Shown here piece by piece: positions 21,582-32,809 of a stretch of DNA of 64,000 bases. The DNA is from Notamacropus eugenii (lineage: Eukaryota > Chordata > Mammalia > Diprotodontia > Macropodidae). The position numbers and the translations under genes were made by a program. Under the pieces are notes generated by a model. That model saw only the letters and a program-made list of their open reading frames with translations. It was not told the origin of the DNA and made no database searches. Every line of letters begins with the position of its first letter. The stretch's first letter is position 1. The stretch lies in NCBI RefSeq assembly GCF_028372415.1, contig NC_092873.1:356900128-356964127 (forward strand), given 5' to 3'.

Positions 21582-21893
21582 TTAGCAGCATGGCTCACAC
21601 ACTCGCTCTCCCTCACAGCAAGGCTGAGTGTAGGTGGTCAGGTTGATTCCATACAGACCAGGTCTGGGTTGGTTAGAGTTGAGCAGCCAGCAAGAAGGCA
21701 CATAGGCATCAGGCACGCAGCAAGGAGGAGGGCAGCAGTCACAGCAGACGGGCTGGAGAAGGCTGATCTCATGGGGGCAGGTGCTGGGCAGGCAGACTCC
21801 GCACCGGCAGCACTTATCTGAAGAACAGATGGTGGTGGCTGGACCAGTGGGGACACTGCAGCAGTCCTGTCGGTAACCTCCACAGCAAGACAT
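21582..21893 (-). CDS. KRTAP3: Keratin-associated protein 3 (KRTAP3-1-like), copy 4
   Basis: Complete single-exon gene, 103 residues. [16 protein letters not shown] is followed by [14 protein letters not shown] and EISLLQP, and the C-terminal half ([20 protein letters not shown]) is close to human KRTAP3-1. It is therefore the best candidate KRTAP3-1 orthologue here, in the matching position next to the KRTAP1 group. The tail carries a charged insert (EGERV) before the final CEPCC, which I do not recall in human KAP3. ATG has A at -3; stop is TAA. The predicted transcript runs from about 21960 to the AATAAA at 21295-21300. The role is inferred from the family. Confidence 0.96.
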   Translation of the reverse strand: MSCCGGYRQDCCSVPTGPATTICSSDKCCRCGVCLPSTCPHEISLLQPVCCDCCPPPCCVPDAYVPSCWLLNSNQPRPGLYGINLTTYTQPCCEGERVCEPCC

Positions 21894-21980
21894 GATGTGA
21901 GTAGCTTTAGTTTGTCTTTCTAGTAAAGGTGGGAAGAGGAGGATTTTTCAAATCTGATGGCTTACTGTCTCTCTGCCACC

Positions 21981-21988
21981 CTTATATA
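21981..21988 (-). promoter_or_regulatory. TATA box of KRTAP3 copy 4
   Basis: TATATAAG on the minus strand, about 88 bp upstream of the ATG. Confidence 0.8.
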
Positions 21989-22009
21989 CGCTCAGCCCAG
22001 TGGGCGTTG

Positions 22010-23175
22010 GCTCATAATAGTTTATGTCAATTTCCAATGAAAACAACACCTCATTACTTAGACATTTATTTCATAGGAAGTGCTCCTCACCTCATAAAAA
22101 GGTGATTGGCTTGTTTGGTTGCCAGATTAGGATTCTTTCCAATAGCTTTTTGTCACTACAAAGAGGAACTCATTTTCATGTTCAAAGGCAAAAGTCATTA
22201 CTTCTAATCATCACCTATCATTAAAGATGATTTGATATGTGTGGTACCTTGCAGCCTGCATCATGTCTTTTGACTTACTGTCCCATCAGTAGCCAACATA
22301 TTACATGTGACTTTTTTTCCCTGTTTGGTTAAATAAATGGTAGAATTTTGTCATGAGTTATTTGTGAGGTGAAAATGGTTATTTGGTCTTTGGAGAAGCA
22401 AATAATTTGGTTTGTAGAATTACAGGAATGGACTCTTAAGTGCTAAAGTAAACAATCTGTATCTTAGAAAGGTGTCATTGAAATACTCTTTTAAAACACA
22501 GAGAACAGAAAGTCAGAAAGAAGTAAAGATAAGGAAAACAGCCTTGAAAGCTATTGGTTTAACTTAAAAAAGAAAAGCTTACTTAAAAAGAAAAGCAAGT
22601 TTTACATAATAGAGATCTGAATTTTCATATGCCATTTCCTTTTTCTGTTCTGCTATGCCCATTTTATTTAATGTTTGCTAAGTTCAGAATAAAAATAAGG
22701 TTTAAAACAGTGAAAAATCAAATAATTTAAAACAAACAAAACAAAACAAAAAACCACCAAATTATCTGGAAGTGTTAGTGGGGGAAAATCTATACCAGTA
22801 ACTACAGTAACTATAAGTAATAAATAAGCAAGTTGCAAACTGGGTAGTATCTTCCAGGATCTCACATTAGGGATCTGGATTTAGGAAGAATAACTTTGGC
22901 TGGTAGGGGAAAGTGGGTTTTCCAGATCTTTTCCACCCTCCCATTAAAGAGTCAATTAGAAGATCACTTACTTGCTCATAAGTATAAAAGACAGGAAGTT
23001 TGTAAATGTGATGTTTGCTGAATATTTTTTGAAAAGGGGGAAATAGCCTGAGAAATCATTGAAAAACAGCACCTCCTTTGTATATGAGAAATCTCTGTTT
23101 TGTGTTTTTTTAAAAAAACGTGCACACTGTTTCCTTTTTGTGGTTCAAATATAATACAGACACATACACATGAGT
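22010..23175. other. Upstream flank of KRTAP3 copy 4
   Basis: AT-rich; nothing recognised apart from small A-rich runs near 22735-22755. Confidence 0.4.
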
Positions 23176-23178
23176 TTA

Positions 23179-23515
23179 CATGTGCATGTGCACATGTTTA
23201 CATGCACACACACACACACACACACATATACAATGCACACAATTCCCTACCTGGGAAAGGGTACTGAGGTTAAATGTATGTCAGTGGATAAACTGGCAGG
23301 AGCAGGACATGTAGTCATTAGACTTGATACTCAGTAGGACATAAACTATTTGGGGATAGTACTGCTTCATTTTGTCTTTGTATCCCCTTGGCATAGCAGA
23401 AATCTATTATATACTGGATTCTTGGTTTTTTGTTTGTTTGTTTGTTTTTTGCAGGGGCAAGGCAAGGCAATTGGGGTTAAGTGACTTGTCCAAGGTCACA
23501 CAACTAGTAAGTGTC
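23179..23515. repeat. Local duplication, copy 1
   Basis: Holds a (CA)n run (23204-23226), about 100 bp of unique sequence, an L2 tail and the start of an antisense SINE. It matches 25548-25879 throughout, for example 'atgtagtcattagacttgat' against 'atgtagtcattaaacttgat'. Confidence 0.85.
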
Positions 23516-23600
23516 AAGTGTCTGAGGTCACATTTGAACTCAAGTCTTCCTGACTCCAGGACTGGTGCTCTATTCACTGCACCACCCAGCTGCCCCTATT
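23420..23600 (-). mobile_element. Short marsupial SINE inserted in an L2 tail
   Basis: 'ggttaagtgacttgtccaag', 'cctgactccaggactggtgc', 'actgcaccacccagctgcc', with a (TTTG)n side. L2-like sequence flanks it (23330-23410 and 23601-23640). Confidence 0.85.
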
Positions 23601-23814
23601 ACCAGGTTCTTAATAAATATTTGTTTAAGTGAATTAAGTTGGCATTGATTGGTTTGTCCATTCACCTGCTAATACATTTGTGGCACTTTGTGACTATGCC
23701 GGGATCTGTTCTACTTGTCTATATCTCAGACATGAACATGGGCTCCCTGAGTATCAAATTCCCACAGGAGTCATTTGATTCTTAAAGGACTGTGATCCCA
23801 CCTGGTGGAATCTT

Positions 23815-23998
23815 ATCACAGAATCACAGATTAAGGATTGGAAAAGATCTCAGAGACCATATAGTTCAGTCTTCTCATTTTATAGATGAAGAGACTGAGA
23901 TTCAGTGACTTGCTCAAGGTCAATCAGGTAGGAAGTATAAGAGTCAGGATTTGCTAACAGGTTCTCTTTGAACCCAGTGTCCTTTCCACTATAACATA
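23815..23998 (-). mobile_element. MIR-like SINE
   Basis: 'atagatgaagagactgagat', 'gacttgctcaaggtcaatca'. Confidence 0.75.
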
Positions 23999-24157
23999 TC
24001 ATGTTCCTTATCAATCATTCAGTCAATCAGTAAGAAATTATTGAGCACCTTCTGTATGCCAGGCAATATGCTAGATACTGAGAATACAAAGACCAAATGA
24101 AACAGTCCCTATCCTCAAGGAGCTCACATCTTGTCAGTAGAAACAATATATAGATAT

Positions 24158-24392
24158 ACATTGTTGTTGCTGAGTCATTCAGACGTGTCCAACTCTGTGA
24201 CCCTGTATGGGTTTTTCTCAGCAAAGATACTGAAGCAGTTTGCCATTTCCTTCTCTAGCGGGTTAAGGTAAACAGAGGTGAAGTGTCTTGATGACTTGTC
24301 CAGGGTCACATGGCTAGTGAGTGTCTTAGGCTGGATTTGAATTCAGTTCTTCCTGCCTCCAGGCCCAGTTACCTAGCTACCTCCATGTAGAC
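24158..24392 (-). mobile_element. CORE-SINE
   Basis: 'ttgttgttgctgagtcattc', 'gtgtccaactctgtgaccct', 'cttgtccagggtcacatggc'. Confidence 0.85.
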
Positions 24393-24399
24393 AGACCTA

Positions 24400-24446
24400 T
24401 CTGTCACCTATCTACCTACCTACCTACCTATCTATCTATCTATCTA

Positions 24447-24486
<40 letters not shown>

Positions 24487-24502
24487 CCTACCTACCTACC
24501 TC

Positions 24503-24594
<92 letters not shown>

Positions 24595-24605
24595 ACATCT
24601 ATCTA
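24400..24605. repeat. Compound tetranucleotide microsatellite
   Basis: Alternating blocks of CTAC, CTAT and CTGT units. It starts at the 3' edge of a SINE, so the SINE end probably seeded it. Confidence 0.95.
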
Positions 24606-24699
24606 CAAATGCAAAATAAAGGTAGTTTGGGGGCATGGGAGTATGTGAAAGCTGAGGAGGTTGAGAAAGTCTCTCTTTTGGGAGACTTACATGAGCTAA

Positions 24700-25547
24700 C
24701 GTATCTGTGCAAAGTGCTTTGCAAATTTTGAAAAACTACACAAACATTGGTCCTTATCATCATTTTTTCGGTTTCTGTATTGGCTGCAATGGATCCTTAT
24801 GATATATCACTTCTGTGCTGAATATGTGATAATCTTAACCTTTCTTTCAAGAAAAATCTTCCCCCTTCCCCCACCACCTAACAATTAAAATTTAAATTGT
24901 ATTTAAGTATTATATGATGTATTTCGCAAAACAAAAATTAACACCATTCTAGGTCAAGCTCTTATTTTATAGGTGCTATGAAGTTATATGCAGTGAGAGC
25001 AAGAGATTATTAATCATCTTTTTTTCTAAGAGGGCCCCTTGATGCTTTACTAACCCTCCTCCCACATCAAAACTGGTGAGATCTCTCACGCAAAGCCTCA
25101 TGGATTTACCTGAGAGCACCCTGTGAGTCAGCTAGAGATGGTATTCGAAGCCATCTACCCTACACTGTCATTGCTTTTTCTTAAGCCTGAGACATCATTT
25201 CATCTCTCCCCAGAAGCAGGATGTTGGATACCTTCCTGTTTGTCATTCTAATAAAAATGTCAGTAAGTAAAAACCATTGGGCTTTATTTCGTGAGTTGAG
25301 GGATTTGTGTTTGTTTTGTTTTAAATTTCCAATGAAGTTTTTAACAAACCAGAGTGGGGGAAATTTTTGTGATACCATTGTTGTGACTGTGTGATCTGGG
25401 GCAAGTTGCTTAATCTCTCTCGTCCAGAAAATTGAGCTTGCAGGACTAGCTAGAACCTAATTCTATGATCTTATTATTAATCAATATTAGATTACTCAAA
25501 GATTCTTTGTTGATTTCATTTTAAAATATGAACTCTTTTACTTTTTC
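24700..25547. other. Intergenic, mostly unrecognised
   Basis: 25375-25480 is a worn MIR-like SINE (+) ('gtgtgatctggggcaagttg'). Nothing else seen. Confidence 0.45.
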
Positions 25548-25577
25548 ACATGTGCGTGTGTGCACATGCTTGAGTAT

Positions 25578-25611
<34 letters not shown>

Positions 25612-25879
25612 CATGCAATTCCCTACTTGGGAAAGGGGACTGAAGCTAAGTGTAAGTGAACATATAAACTGGAGGGAGCAGGAAATGTAGTCATTAAACT
25701 TGATACTCAGTAGAACATAAGCTATTTGAGGATAGCACTGTTTCACTTTGTCTTTGCATCCCCGGCATAGTAGAAAGCTATTATATACCATATTTTTTGT
25801 TTTGTTTTGTTTTTGAGGTGGGAAGGCAAGGCAATTGGAATTAAGTGACTTCTTCAAGGTCACACAGTTAGTAAGTATC
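25548..25879. repeat. Local duplication, copy 2
   Basis: Partner of 23179-23515. Its SINE is cut short at 'gttagtaagtatct', where the polypyrimidine tract begins. Confidence 0.85.
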
Positions 25880-26100
25880 TTTCTTTCTTTCTTTCTCTCT
25901 TTCTCTCTCTCTTTCTCTCTCCCTCTCTCTCTCCCTCCCTCTCTCTCCCTTCCTTCCTTCCTTCTTTCTTTCCTTCCTTCCTTCTTTCCTTCCTTCCTTC
26001 CTTCTTTCCTTCCTTCCTCCTCCTTCCTTCCTTCCTTCCTTCCTTCCTTCCTTCCTTCCTTCCTTCCTTCCTTCCTTCCTTCCTTCCTTCCTTCTTCTCT

Positions 26101-26154
<54 letters not shown>

Positions 26155-26177
26155 TTTCTTTCTTTCTTTCTTTCTTC

Positions 26178-26237
<60 letters not shown>

Positions 26238-26260
26238 TTTCTTTCTTCCTTTCTTTCTTC

Positions 26261-26344
<84 letters not shown>

Positions 26345-26370
26345 TTCTTTCTTTCTTTCTCTCCTCCTTT
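25877..26370. repeat. Polypyrimidine tract (CTTT/CCTT)n, about 490 bp
   Basis: Nearly pure pyrimidine on the plus strand: mixed CTTT and CTCT, then CCTT units, then long CTTT arrays with scattered CCTTT. It yields an apparent 184-residue frame of Ser/Phe/Leu that is not a gene. Confidence 0.97.
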
Positions 26371-27239
26371 TTACACCAGAACCCTATAACAGTAGTATAA
26401 TAGGCAAACTGGAATAACCCTTATTGATTTGCAAACTTGCCCTGAAAATAATTCTTAAACTAGGAGTCTCTCTGACTCAGTTTGAATTTTGTAGTCATTT
26501 AAGGATAGTTTCTGTAAGGCAAAAAATGTATAGATGTGTTTGAGCGGATGAAGAAATATTCAACTCTTACGTTTCTTAACTGATATGTGGAGCGTAGAGT
26601 CTTAACGCAAAATACTTCAGATACCTGCATGACATTCCTCTTCATGACTAGCTGATGGGTGGGCAGGTGCTCAGATATGGTCCACAACTAAGAACAGAAA
26701 TTAATGGCTCCCATTCATAGAGGATCCTTTTAAAGATAATGATATTGGTTCTTTAAAAACGCAGTTAAAGCATTTATAAACAAACAACATGTTTCTCCCT
26801 TCTAGGTGTGTTCCATTTTGCCTGTGAGCTCCTCTCCTGTTTCTCAATCTTTACATTCCCCAGTAAGCATTTTTACTAGTTGGCCAATAAAATATGGCTC
26901 TGTCATACTAATCCTGGTTCATACTGATATAGATGCATCATGATATTTTTTATTGAGGATTTTGTAAAGAGTCATTTCGAAGCAGATATGTGAGTATCTC
27001 ATTTAACTCAGCAAGTACTTAAAATGTCCAGCTAAGAAGGACAATATTGTTATATCTATTTAAGGATCAGTGACCATCAAAAGATTAAGTTAGTCAGTGT
27101 AGCTACCTAAAATGTTAAAAATTGTTACACTGAAGGTTGATATTTATACTTGAGAACATTTAACTTTTAGAATTCCTAAGGACTGTGAAATGAAACTACT
27201 GAAGGAAATAAGTGATTCAATTGATACAATGCTTGACAT
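26371..27239. other. Intergenic, no repeat recognised
   Basis: No repeat family seen. 26620-26712 has a faint, probably chance, likeness to the KRTAP3 core (see findings). Confidence 0.4.
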
Positions 27240-27300
27240 ATGTGTTAATTTATTAGATGCTTAATAAATGCTTTTTCATTCATTTAATTCCATCCCATCA
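27240..27300 (+). mobile_element. L2 3' tail scrap
   Basis: 'gatgcttaataaatgctttt'. Confidence 0.55.
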
Positions 27301-27383
27301 CCAATCTTGTCTAAATAACCACTCCAATTGGCAATAAAAAAGAAGATAAATCTGGAATTTGAAGAATGATGTCAATTTCAAAA

Positions 27384-27405
27384 AATAATGAAAGTTTATT
27401 AGCTC
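27384..27405 (-). other. Possible relic of a KRTAP3 3' end
   Basis: Shares the 17 bases 'aagtttattagctcatg' with the poly(A) region of KRTAP3 copy 4 (21293-21309), and the bases before it ('aatga') agree too. No coding remnant is found upstream of it on the minus strand. Confidence 0.3.
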
Positions 27406-27894
27406 ATGTTTCTAGTTTTAAACAGTTCGATGCTTCCTTTCATCAGATGTGATTACAGTGAGAAAATATTTGTCAAATATCACAGAATCACACACCAGAA
27501 GGATGATGATCTCAATTTTTTTCTCTCACTTTGGTGTTGCTTCCTTATCTCAAATATAAGAAAGACACGATAGTATAGGACTTCTTAAACATTTTCCACT
27601 GGCCACCCACAGTTTAAGAAGCCCTCGATAGAGTGTGTGGCATGAATCAGGGGTGTTTTGGAGCCAGTATCTACAAGAGAGCTCCTAAATTTTATATGTG
27701 GACATTTACACCTTGGAAATCAGCAAGTGTTACAAATTGGGGTTTGCTTTGTTGATTGTCTGGACTTAAGAAAGATGGAGGAAATGTAGATTTCCTCTAT
27801 GTAGATTCCTTTATGTAGGAATGCAGATTAAAGTTAGATCCTGAATTTTAAATCCTTAAATTAAAATTCGGAATTTTCATAGAACCAGTTGTTA

Positions 27895-28075
27895 AACATT
27901 TACTGACCTGATAGTCTGGGGAATTCTGTGGTCAGACCCCTTCTTGTAATAATTTCTTAAATGAATACAATAAAATACTAGGACTACAAAGGAAGCCAAT
28001 CACCTTGAAATGTAGTTATTAAAATATTCAAACAAAACAAAACAAGTTCACAGACCTCAAGTTAAGATTCCCTGG
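27895..28075 (-). mobile_element. Old DNA-transposon-like repeat
   Basis: 'cacagacctcaagttaag' with the opposite-strand layout of 15780-15900. Confidence 0.4.
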
Positions 28076-28234
28076 TAGAGGATAGAGAGGTAGCCTAGAA
28101 GGCAGAACCACTAGAGTTCAAGATGAGCCTCATATTGGTTGTCAGGCTCTGACCAAGTCATTTAAGCTCATAGTGCTTGAGGCCAATGATTCTTAAGCTT
28201 TTTTAACTTAGGACCACCTTTCACTCTTAACAGT

Positions 28235-28715
28235 TACTAGCACAGGCATTGTGCTAAGCGCTAGGTATACAAAGAAAGGCAAAAGCAATCCCTGCTCTCA
28301 AGATGTTCACATCCTAGTGGGAGAGGTAATATGTGTGTATAAATTTTATATAATATAATATGTAATTATGTATTATATATTATGGCATAATAAATACATT
28401 ATATAATATGTACACACAACACATATACATACATGTACCTATGGTATATAAAAGAATGTGTGTGTTAACATATACATATACACTTGCATGCACATATACA
28501 ACATATAAATACATACACGTATGCACATACAAGATGCATAAAAAATAGAAACCTAAATGGGAAGGCACTAGAAAGGTCTTTTGGTAGAAGAGGCTTAAAG
28601 AAGCTCATTCTTGAAGAAAGCTTAGGAAACTAAGAGATAAAAGGGAGGGGATGGAGCATTCAGGGAATGGTGGACCAGTGGTGATGGAGTGCTGTGTTCA
28701 AAGATCTGCAAACAG
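28235..28715 (+). mobile_element. L3-type repeat with AT-rich microsatellite inside
   Basis: 'aggcattgtgctaagcgcta' and 'tctcaagatgttcacatcc', then TA/TACA-rich sequence (28330-28520), then 'ggaggggatggagcattcag'. Confidence 0.65.
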
Positions 28716-28721
28716 GTCATT

Positions 28722-28932
28722 GTAGGTGATGCAGTGGATAGAATTCTGGAGTGAAAGTTAGCCTTGGACACTTACTAGCTACGTGACCTTGGGCAAGTCA
28801 CTTAATCTTGTTTACCTCCGTTTCCTCAGCTGTAAAATGAGCTGGGGAAAGAAATGGCAAACCACTCCCATGTCTTTGCTAAGAAAACTCCCACTGGGGT
28901 CTTGAAAAGTTGGACACAACTGAAATGACACA
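28722..28932 (+). mobile_element. CORE-SINE
   Basis: 'gtgatgcagtggatagaatt', 'ccttgggcaagtcacttaat', 'gaaatggcaaaccactccc'. Confidence 0.85.
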
Positions 28933-29164
28933 ATATATTTTCCATGTTACTTTGTGTACCAATTTCCATAGAAGACACCTTATCATTCTGCCTTTTAGTG
29001 CTCAGCAATAAATCTCTCTGCAGGTATGTTTGGCAACATTCATTGCCAATCTGAGTAATAGCTTCATATAGGCTTTTTTGCTGAGATAGTCATTTCAGTT
29101 CACATTTCAACCGCCATTACTCAGAGGTGAATATGAATCAGGCTTATTGTATTTTTCCTTTCCA

Positions 29165-29352
29165 TGGAGTTCAGTTTAGATCTGGAAGGAAACCTACAGG
29201 GCATCTAATCTAATATTCTTCTTTTATAGATGAGAGGACTTCGGCCTCTAAGATGGGAAGTGACTCACCTAAAGTCACAGAGGGAGGGAGACAGAATTCA
29301 AACCCAGATCCTGATTCCAAATCTAGAACTTTTGCTTCTATGTTGACATGAC
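29165..29352 (-). mobile_element. MIR-like SINE
   Basis: 'agatgagaggacttcggcct', 'agtgactcacctaaagtcac'. Confidence 0.75.
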
Positions 29353-29449
29353 TTGATTTTAAGATTTCTTGAATTTTGTGAGATGAGAGGATCTCACTTA
29401 GTGAGGGGAGTGTTCTAGGGCAATTAGTACCAAATTTAGGCGCATAGGG

Positions 29450-29558
29450 ATTACAGATTTAGGGCTGAAAGGTATCTCGGAGTTCATCTAGTCCAAGTCT
29501 CTCATTTTATAGCAAAGGACAATGGAGGCCAAAGAGATGAACTGACTTGACAAAGATT
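29450..29558 (-). mobile_element. MIR-like SINE interrupted by a CORE-SINE
   Basis: 'gttcatctagtccaagtctc', 'gatgaactgacttgacaaag'. The next element begins at its right edge. Confidence 0.6.
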
Positions 29559-29570
29559 CCATGTATTAAG

Positions 29571-29810
29571 TGTTGTTGTTCAGTCATTTCTCCTTTGTGT
29601 CAGACTTCATGACCCCATTTAGGGTTTTCTTGCAAAGATACTGCAGTGGTTTGCCATTTCCTCCTCCAACTTATTTTACAGGTGAAGAAATTGTGGCAAA
29701 CTGGGTTAAATGACTTGCCCAGGGTCACACAGCTAATATCATGTTGGATTTGAGCTCACGTCTTCCCTGCACCAGGCCTGACATTCTGTCCACTGTGCCA
29801 TCTAGGTGCC
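29571..29810 (-). mobile_element. CORE-SINE with intact target duplication
   Basis: Full-length antisense SINE ('gttgttgttcagtcatttc' to 'gtgccatctaggtgcc'). The 14 bases 'ccatgtattaagtg' occur on both sides (29559-29572 and 29809-29822), a clean target-site duplication. Confidence 0.93.
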
Positions 29811-30114
29811 ATGTATTAAGTGGCAATTGGCAAAAACACTTCTTTGGATGTGATTTTGCTTCATAAGGAAGGAATCCCAGGGCTAAAAATGGAGGGAGGA
29901 GAGGCAACAGATGATAAGGAAAAAAGACCACAGGAAATGTTAGAGATTGGGCAGTTTCTAGAACTCCAGGTAGTAATTATTGTATTTGGGGCAACTACCA
30001 TTAACAATGCAAGGGGTAAGACCACAAAGAGTACCCTCAGTTGAAATGGGGTAGGAGACAGGGACCCTGGAAAGATGGTGTACAGCTGTAGCTGGGGCGG
30101 CCCCTGCATGGGAT

Positions 30115-30280
30115 GCTGGCATCATAGATTTAAAGCTCCAGAGGACATTAGAAGTCATCTAGTCCAAATCCCTTATTTTTCTCTTGAGTAAAAAAACTCA
30201 ATGAGATTTATTGCTTTGTTTAGTGCTACACAAGTAATACATGATCGAGGCAGGATACGAATGAAGAGTCCAATAGGGTG
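30115..30280 (-). mobile_element. MIR-like SINE, worn
   Basis: 'agaagtcatctagtccaaat' and 'caggatacgaatgaag'. Confidence 0.55.
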
Positions 30281-30924
30281 CCCATCCCAATCCTCCATCT
30301 GGCAGCTTCTTATTTTAACTAATTATTCTTGCTAATGGAATGCTGAACTCAACTGTTTCCCTGTTGAAGAAGGACTTCAATTGATAAATTTGGTGCCCTG
30401 GGAAAAGTCTCACTTTTCTCACCCTAGTCATGGATATGATGAGTTCAGAAAAGATCACATGAAGTTTCGAAAGAAGTTAGGCAACTGAAGCCTAGGGTAG
30501 GGTACAAATGAAGGTTTCTGGGTTTTTTTGGGGGGGAGAGGTACAGGAATTAAGAATAACTGGGCAACACTACCCCAGGAGATCCAATATTTTTCCTCCC
30601 AGAAAGAGTCACAGGAATCATGGACCTTCTCCCTTCCCTGTGGTATTTGATGCAGTATAGTATAAGCACAGTCAATTGTTGAAAGCATGAAAGCTTCTTT
30701 ATAACACGCAAAAACTATAAGGTAGCTCAGTTACATCAGAGGTTCACAGTATCTCAGATTTTACTTTCTAGCTTAGTCTTCCTTCTTCTTCTAGACCTGG
30801 TGATGTCTTCTCTAAATAGCTCTTCTGGTCACTAAGGAAGTAAGGCCCTTTTTGTTTAGCCTCCAGGTCTGACCTTTGATTCAAGATCAAAGTTCTCTTT
30901 CTTTTACAGTTGCCTAAGCCTCAA
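30281..30924. other. Intergenic, nothing recognised
   Basis: No gene or repeat seen. Confidence 0.4.
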
Positions 30925-31181
30925 CTAGGACACTTAGATGACACAGTAGATAAGAGTGCTGGGCCTGGGGTCAGGAAGACTCATCTTCCTGAGTTCAAAC
31001 CTGGCCTCAGACCCTTCCTAGCTGTGTGACCCTGGGCAAGTCACTTAACCCTCTTTGCCTCGGTTTCCTCATCTGTCAAATGAACTAGAGAAACAAATGG
31101 CAAACCATTCCAGTATCTTTGCCAAGAAAACCCCAAATGGGTCACAAAGAGTCAGATATGACTGAAATAACAACAACAGAC
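30925..31181 (+). mobile_element. CORE-SINE, full length
   Basis: 'gacacagtagataagagtgc', 'gtgtgaccctgggcaagtca', 'ccaagaaaaccccaaatggg', ending 'aataacaacaaca'. Confidence 0.92.
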
Positions 31182-31590
31182 TCTCTGCTTAGTTAGGTGT
31201 CAGAGCACCTGGGTTCAAATCCAACTTCTGTGGAAACCTTAAGCAAGTCAGTTAGATTCTCTAGTTTTCAATCTGGTGCAATGCCTAGACAACTGGATTT
31301 AGAGTATAGAAGACCCAGTTCAAATTCTTCCTCTGCCATTTTGTGACTCAATAGCCCTAGAAAAGTCATAAATGCTTCTCAGTGTCCCCAAGTAAACTTT
31401 CTAAGAGTTCAGATTAGATGGGAGATACTGATCTGCATTGAAAGAGGCAGTTTCCTTACTGGCAGGTCCCTATTTCAATGAAATCATAAGTCTGGTCTTG
31501 GAAAAAAAAAAGATGAGGGGATTAGACTACAGAAGAGGATCTCTGAGGTTTCTTCCAGCTTTAAAACTACAGTCTTATGATCCCTTCATA
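31182..31590 (+). mobile_element. MIR scrap and composite SINE
   Basis: 'gcctagacaactggattta', 'gagatactgatctgcattg', 'caatgaaatcataagtctgg', then 'ttagactacagaagaggatc'. Confidence 0.6.
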
Positions 31591-31875
31591 CCTTTATGTT
31601 GTATTTTGATGACGTAGCATTGCCCCAGTACCAAGGTGAGTCATCAGAGGAGAATCCTGAATATGATATTTCTTTTAAGGAAAAAAATGAATCAACACTG
31701 AGTAACCCAAAGCATCATTTGGGGTCAGAGTTTCTCAAGTCCATATGGATTATTTTAATTAGCTTCTTAGTTTTTCTCAGTTTTTCTAACCAGAAGCTTT
31801 AAGGTCAGAGTTCATTTCACAAACTCAGAATTTTTAGATGGATGAGGCTCTTGGTGTCTTCCAAGTTTCTCTCTC

Positions 31876-32095
31876 TGTATGTATATGTGTGTATATATAT
31901 ATGTATATATATATATATATATATACACACACATATATGTGTGTATATGTATATATACACACACACACACATATACATACACATATGCATATATATGTAT
32001 GTATGGGTGCATATATGTACATATAGGTATGTATGTATATATAGATATATATGTATCTATGTGTGTATGTATATGCATGTGTGTATGTGTGTGTG

Positions 32096-32150
<55 letters not shown>
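31876..32150. repeat. AT/TG microsatellite
   Basis: Blocks of TATG, TA and CA/TG units, ending in about 47 bp of pure (AT)n at 32102-32148. Gives spurious Tyr/Ile/His frames on both strands. Confidence 0.95.
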
Positions 32151-32257
32151 CAAAGTGGCATTTAAAAGATCAAATGCAATCCAAACCATATTTCCTAAGC
32201 CAGATATGCAGCTTGGGGAATGAGCCAATAGTACTTAATAAAATAATTTTCTGCTAG

Positions 32258-32378
32258 AAAAATAGAATCTAAGTCCCTTGAAGGCAGGTGCCATTTCTTT
32301 TGTCTCTATCCCCTGTGCTTTGCACAGTGCGTTGTACTCAGTGCATGCTTAATAAATACTTATTGATTGAGTGACTGC
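32258..32378 (+). mobile_element. L2 3' tail
   Basis: 'cccttgaaggcaggtgccat' and 'gcatgcttaataaatactta'. Confidence 0.8.
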
Positions 32379-32574
32379 TTCTCATTTGTCACTGATTCTA
32401 AAAGTTTTATGGAACTAGAAATGAAAAAAATATGATCTGGCCAACAACTAAAAGATGAGGAACAACTTATATGGATTTCTGTATGTGACCCTCTGGTCTA
32501 ATTATTATTAAGGCTAGAGGATATTTCTGTGTCTATCACCTCTCTAGCCAGGGGGTAATTTTCTTTGTAGACTG

Positions 32575-32755
32575 TACCATTTAGAATAGTGTTAGAAGAG
32601 ACCCCAGAAGACTTCTAGTCCAGCTCTTTCATATTACAGAAAAAGAAACTGAGATTAAGTGATTTACTCAAGGTCATTTCTTGTCAGAGGCAAGAGTGGA
32701 ACCCAGAGCCCCTTACTCAGGAGCCAGGGGTCTTTCCATTCTATCATTTGTTAAT
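32575..32755 (-). mobile_element. MIR-like SINE
   Basis: 'cttctagtccagctctttc', 'gaaactgagattaagtgatt'. Confidence 0.7.
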
Positions 32756-32809
32756 TGATGAGAGTAATTGAAGAATAGAGCAGTGGAAAATCAGGTATTT
32801 TAGATTTCT

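Larger units (their letters stand above)
24010..24690 (+). mobile_element. L3-type repeat split by SINE and microsatellite
   Basis: 24010-24150 ('ctgtatgccaggcaatatgc', 'cctatcctcaaggagctcac') resumes at 24605-24690 ('caaaataaaggtagtttggg'). Confidence 0.65.

Noticed and set aside
25835-26389. Open frame of 184 residues of Ser, Phe and Leu
   Set aside because: It is a translation of the polypyrimidine microsatellite and has no non-repeat coding part.
31812-32257. Tyr/Ile/His-rich frames on both strands
   Set aside because: Products of the TA/TG/CA microsatellite. The same holds for 37725-38153 and 59541-59761.
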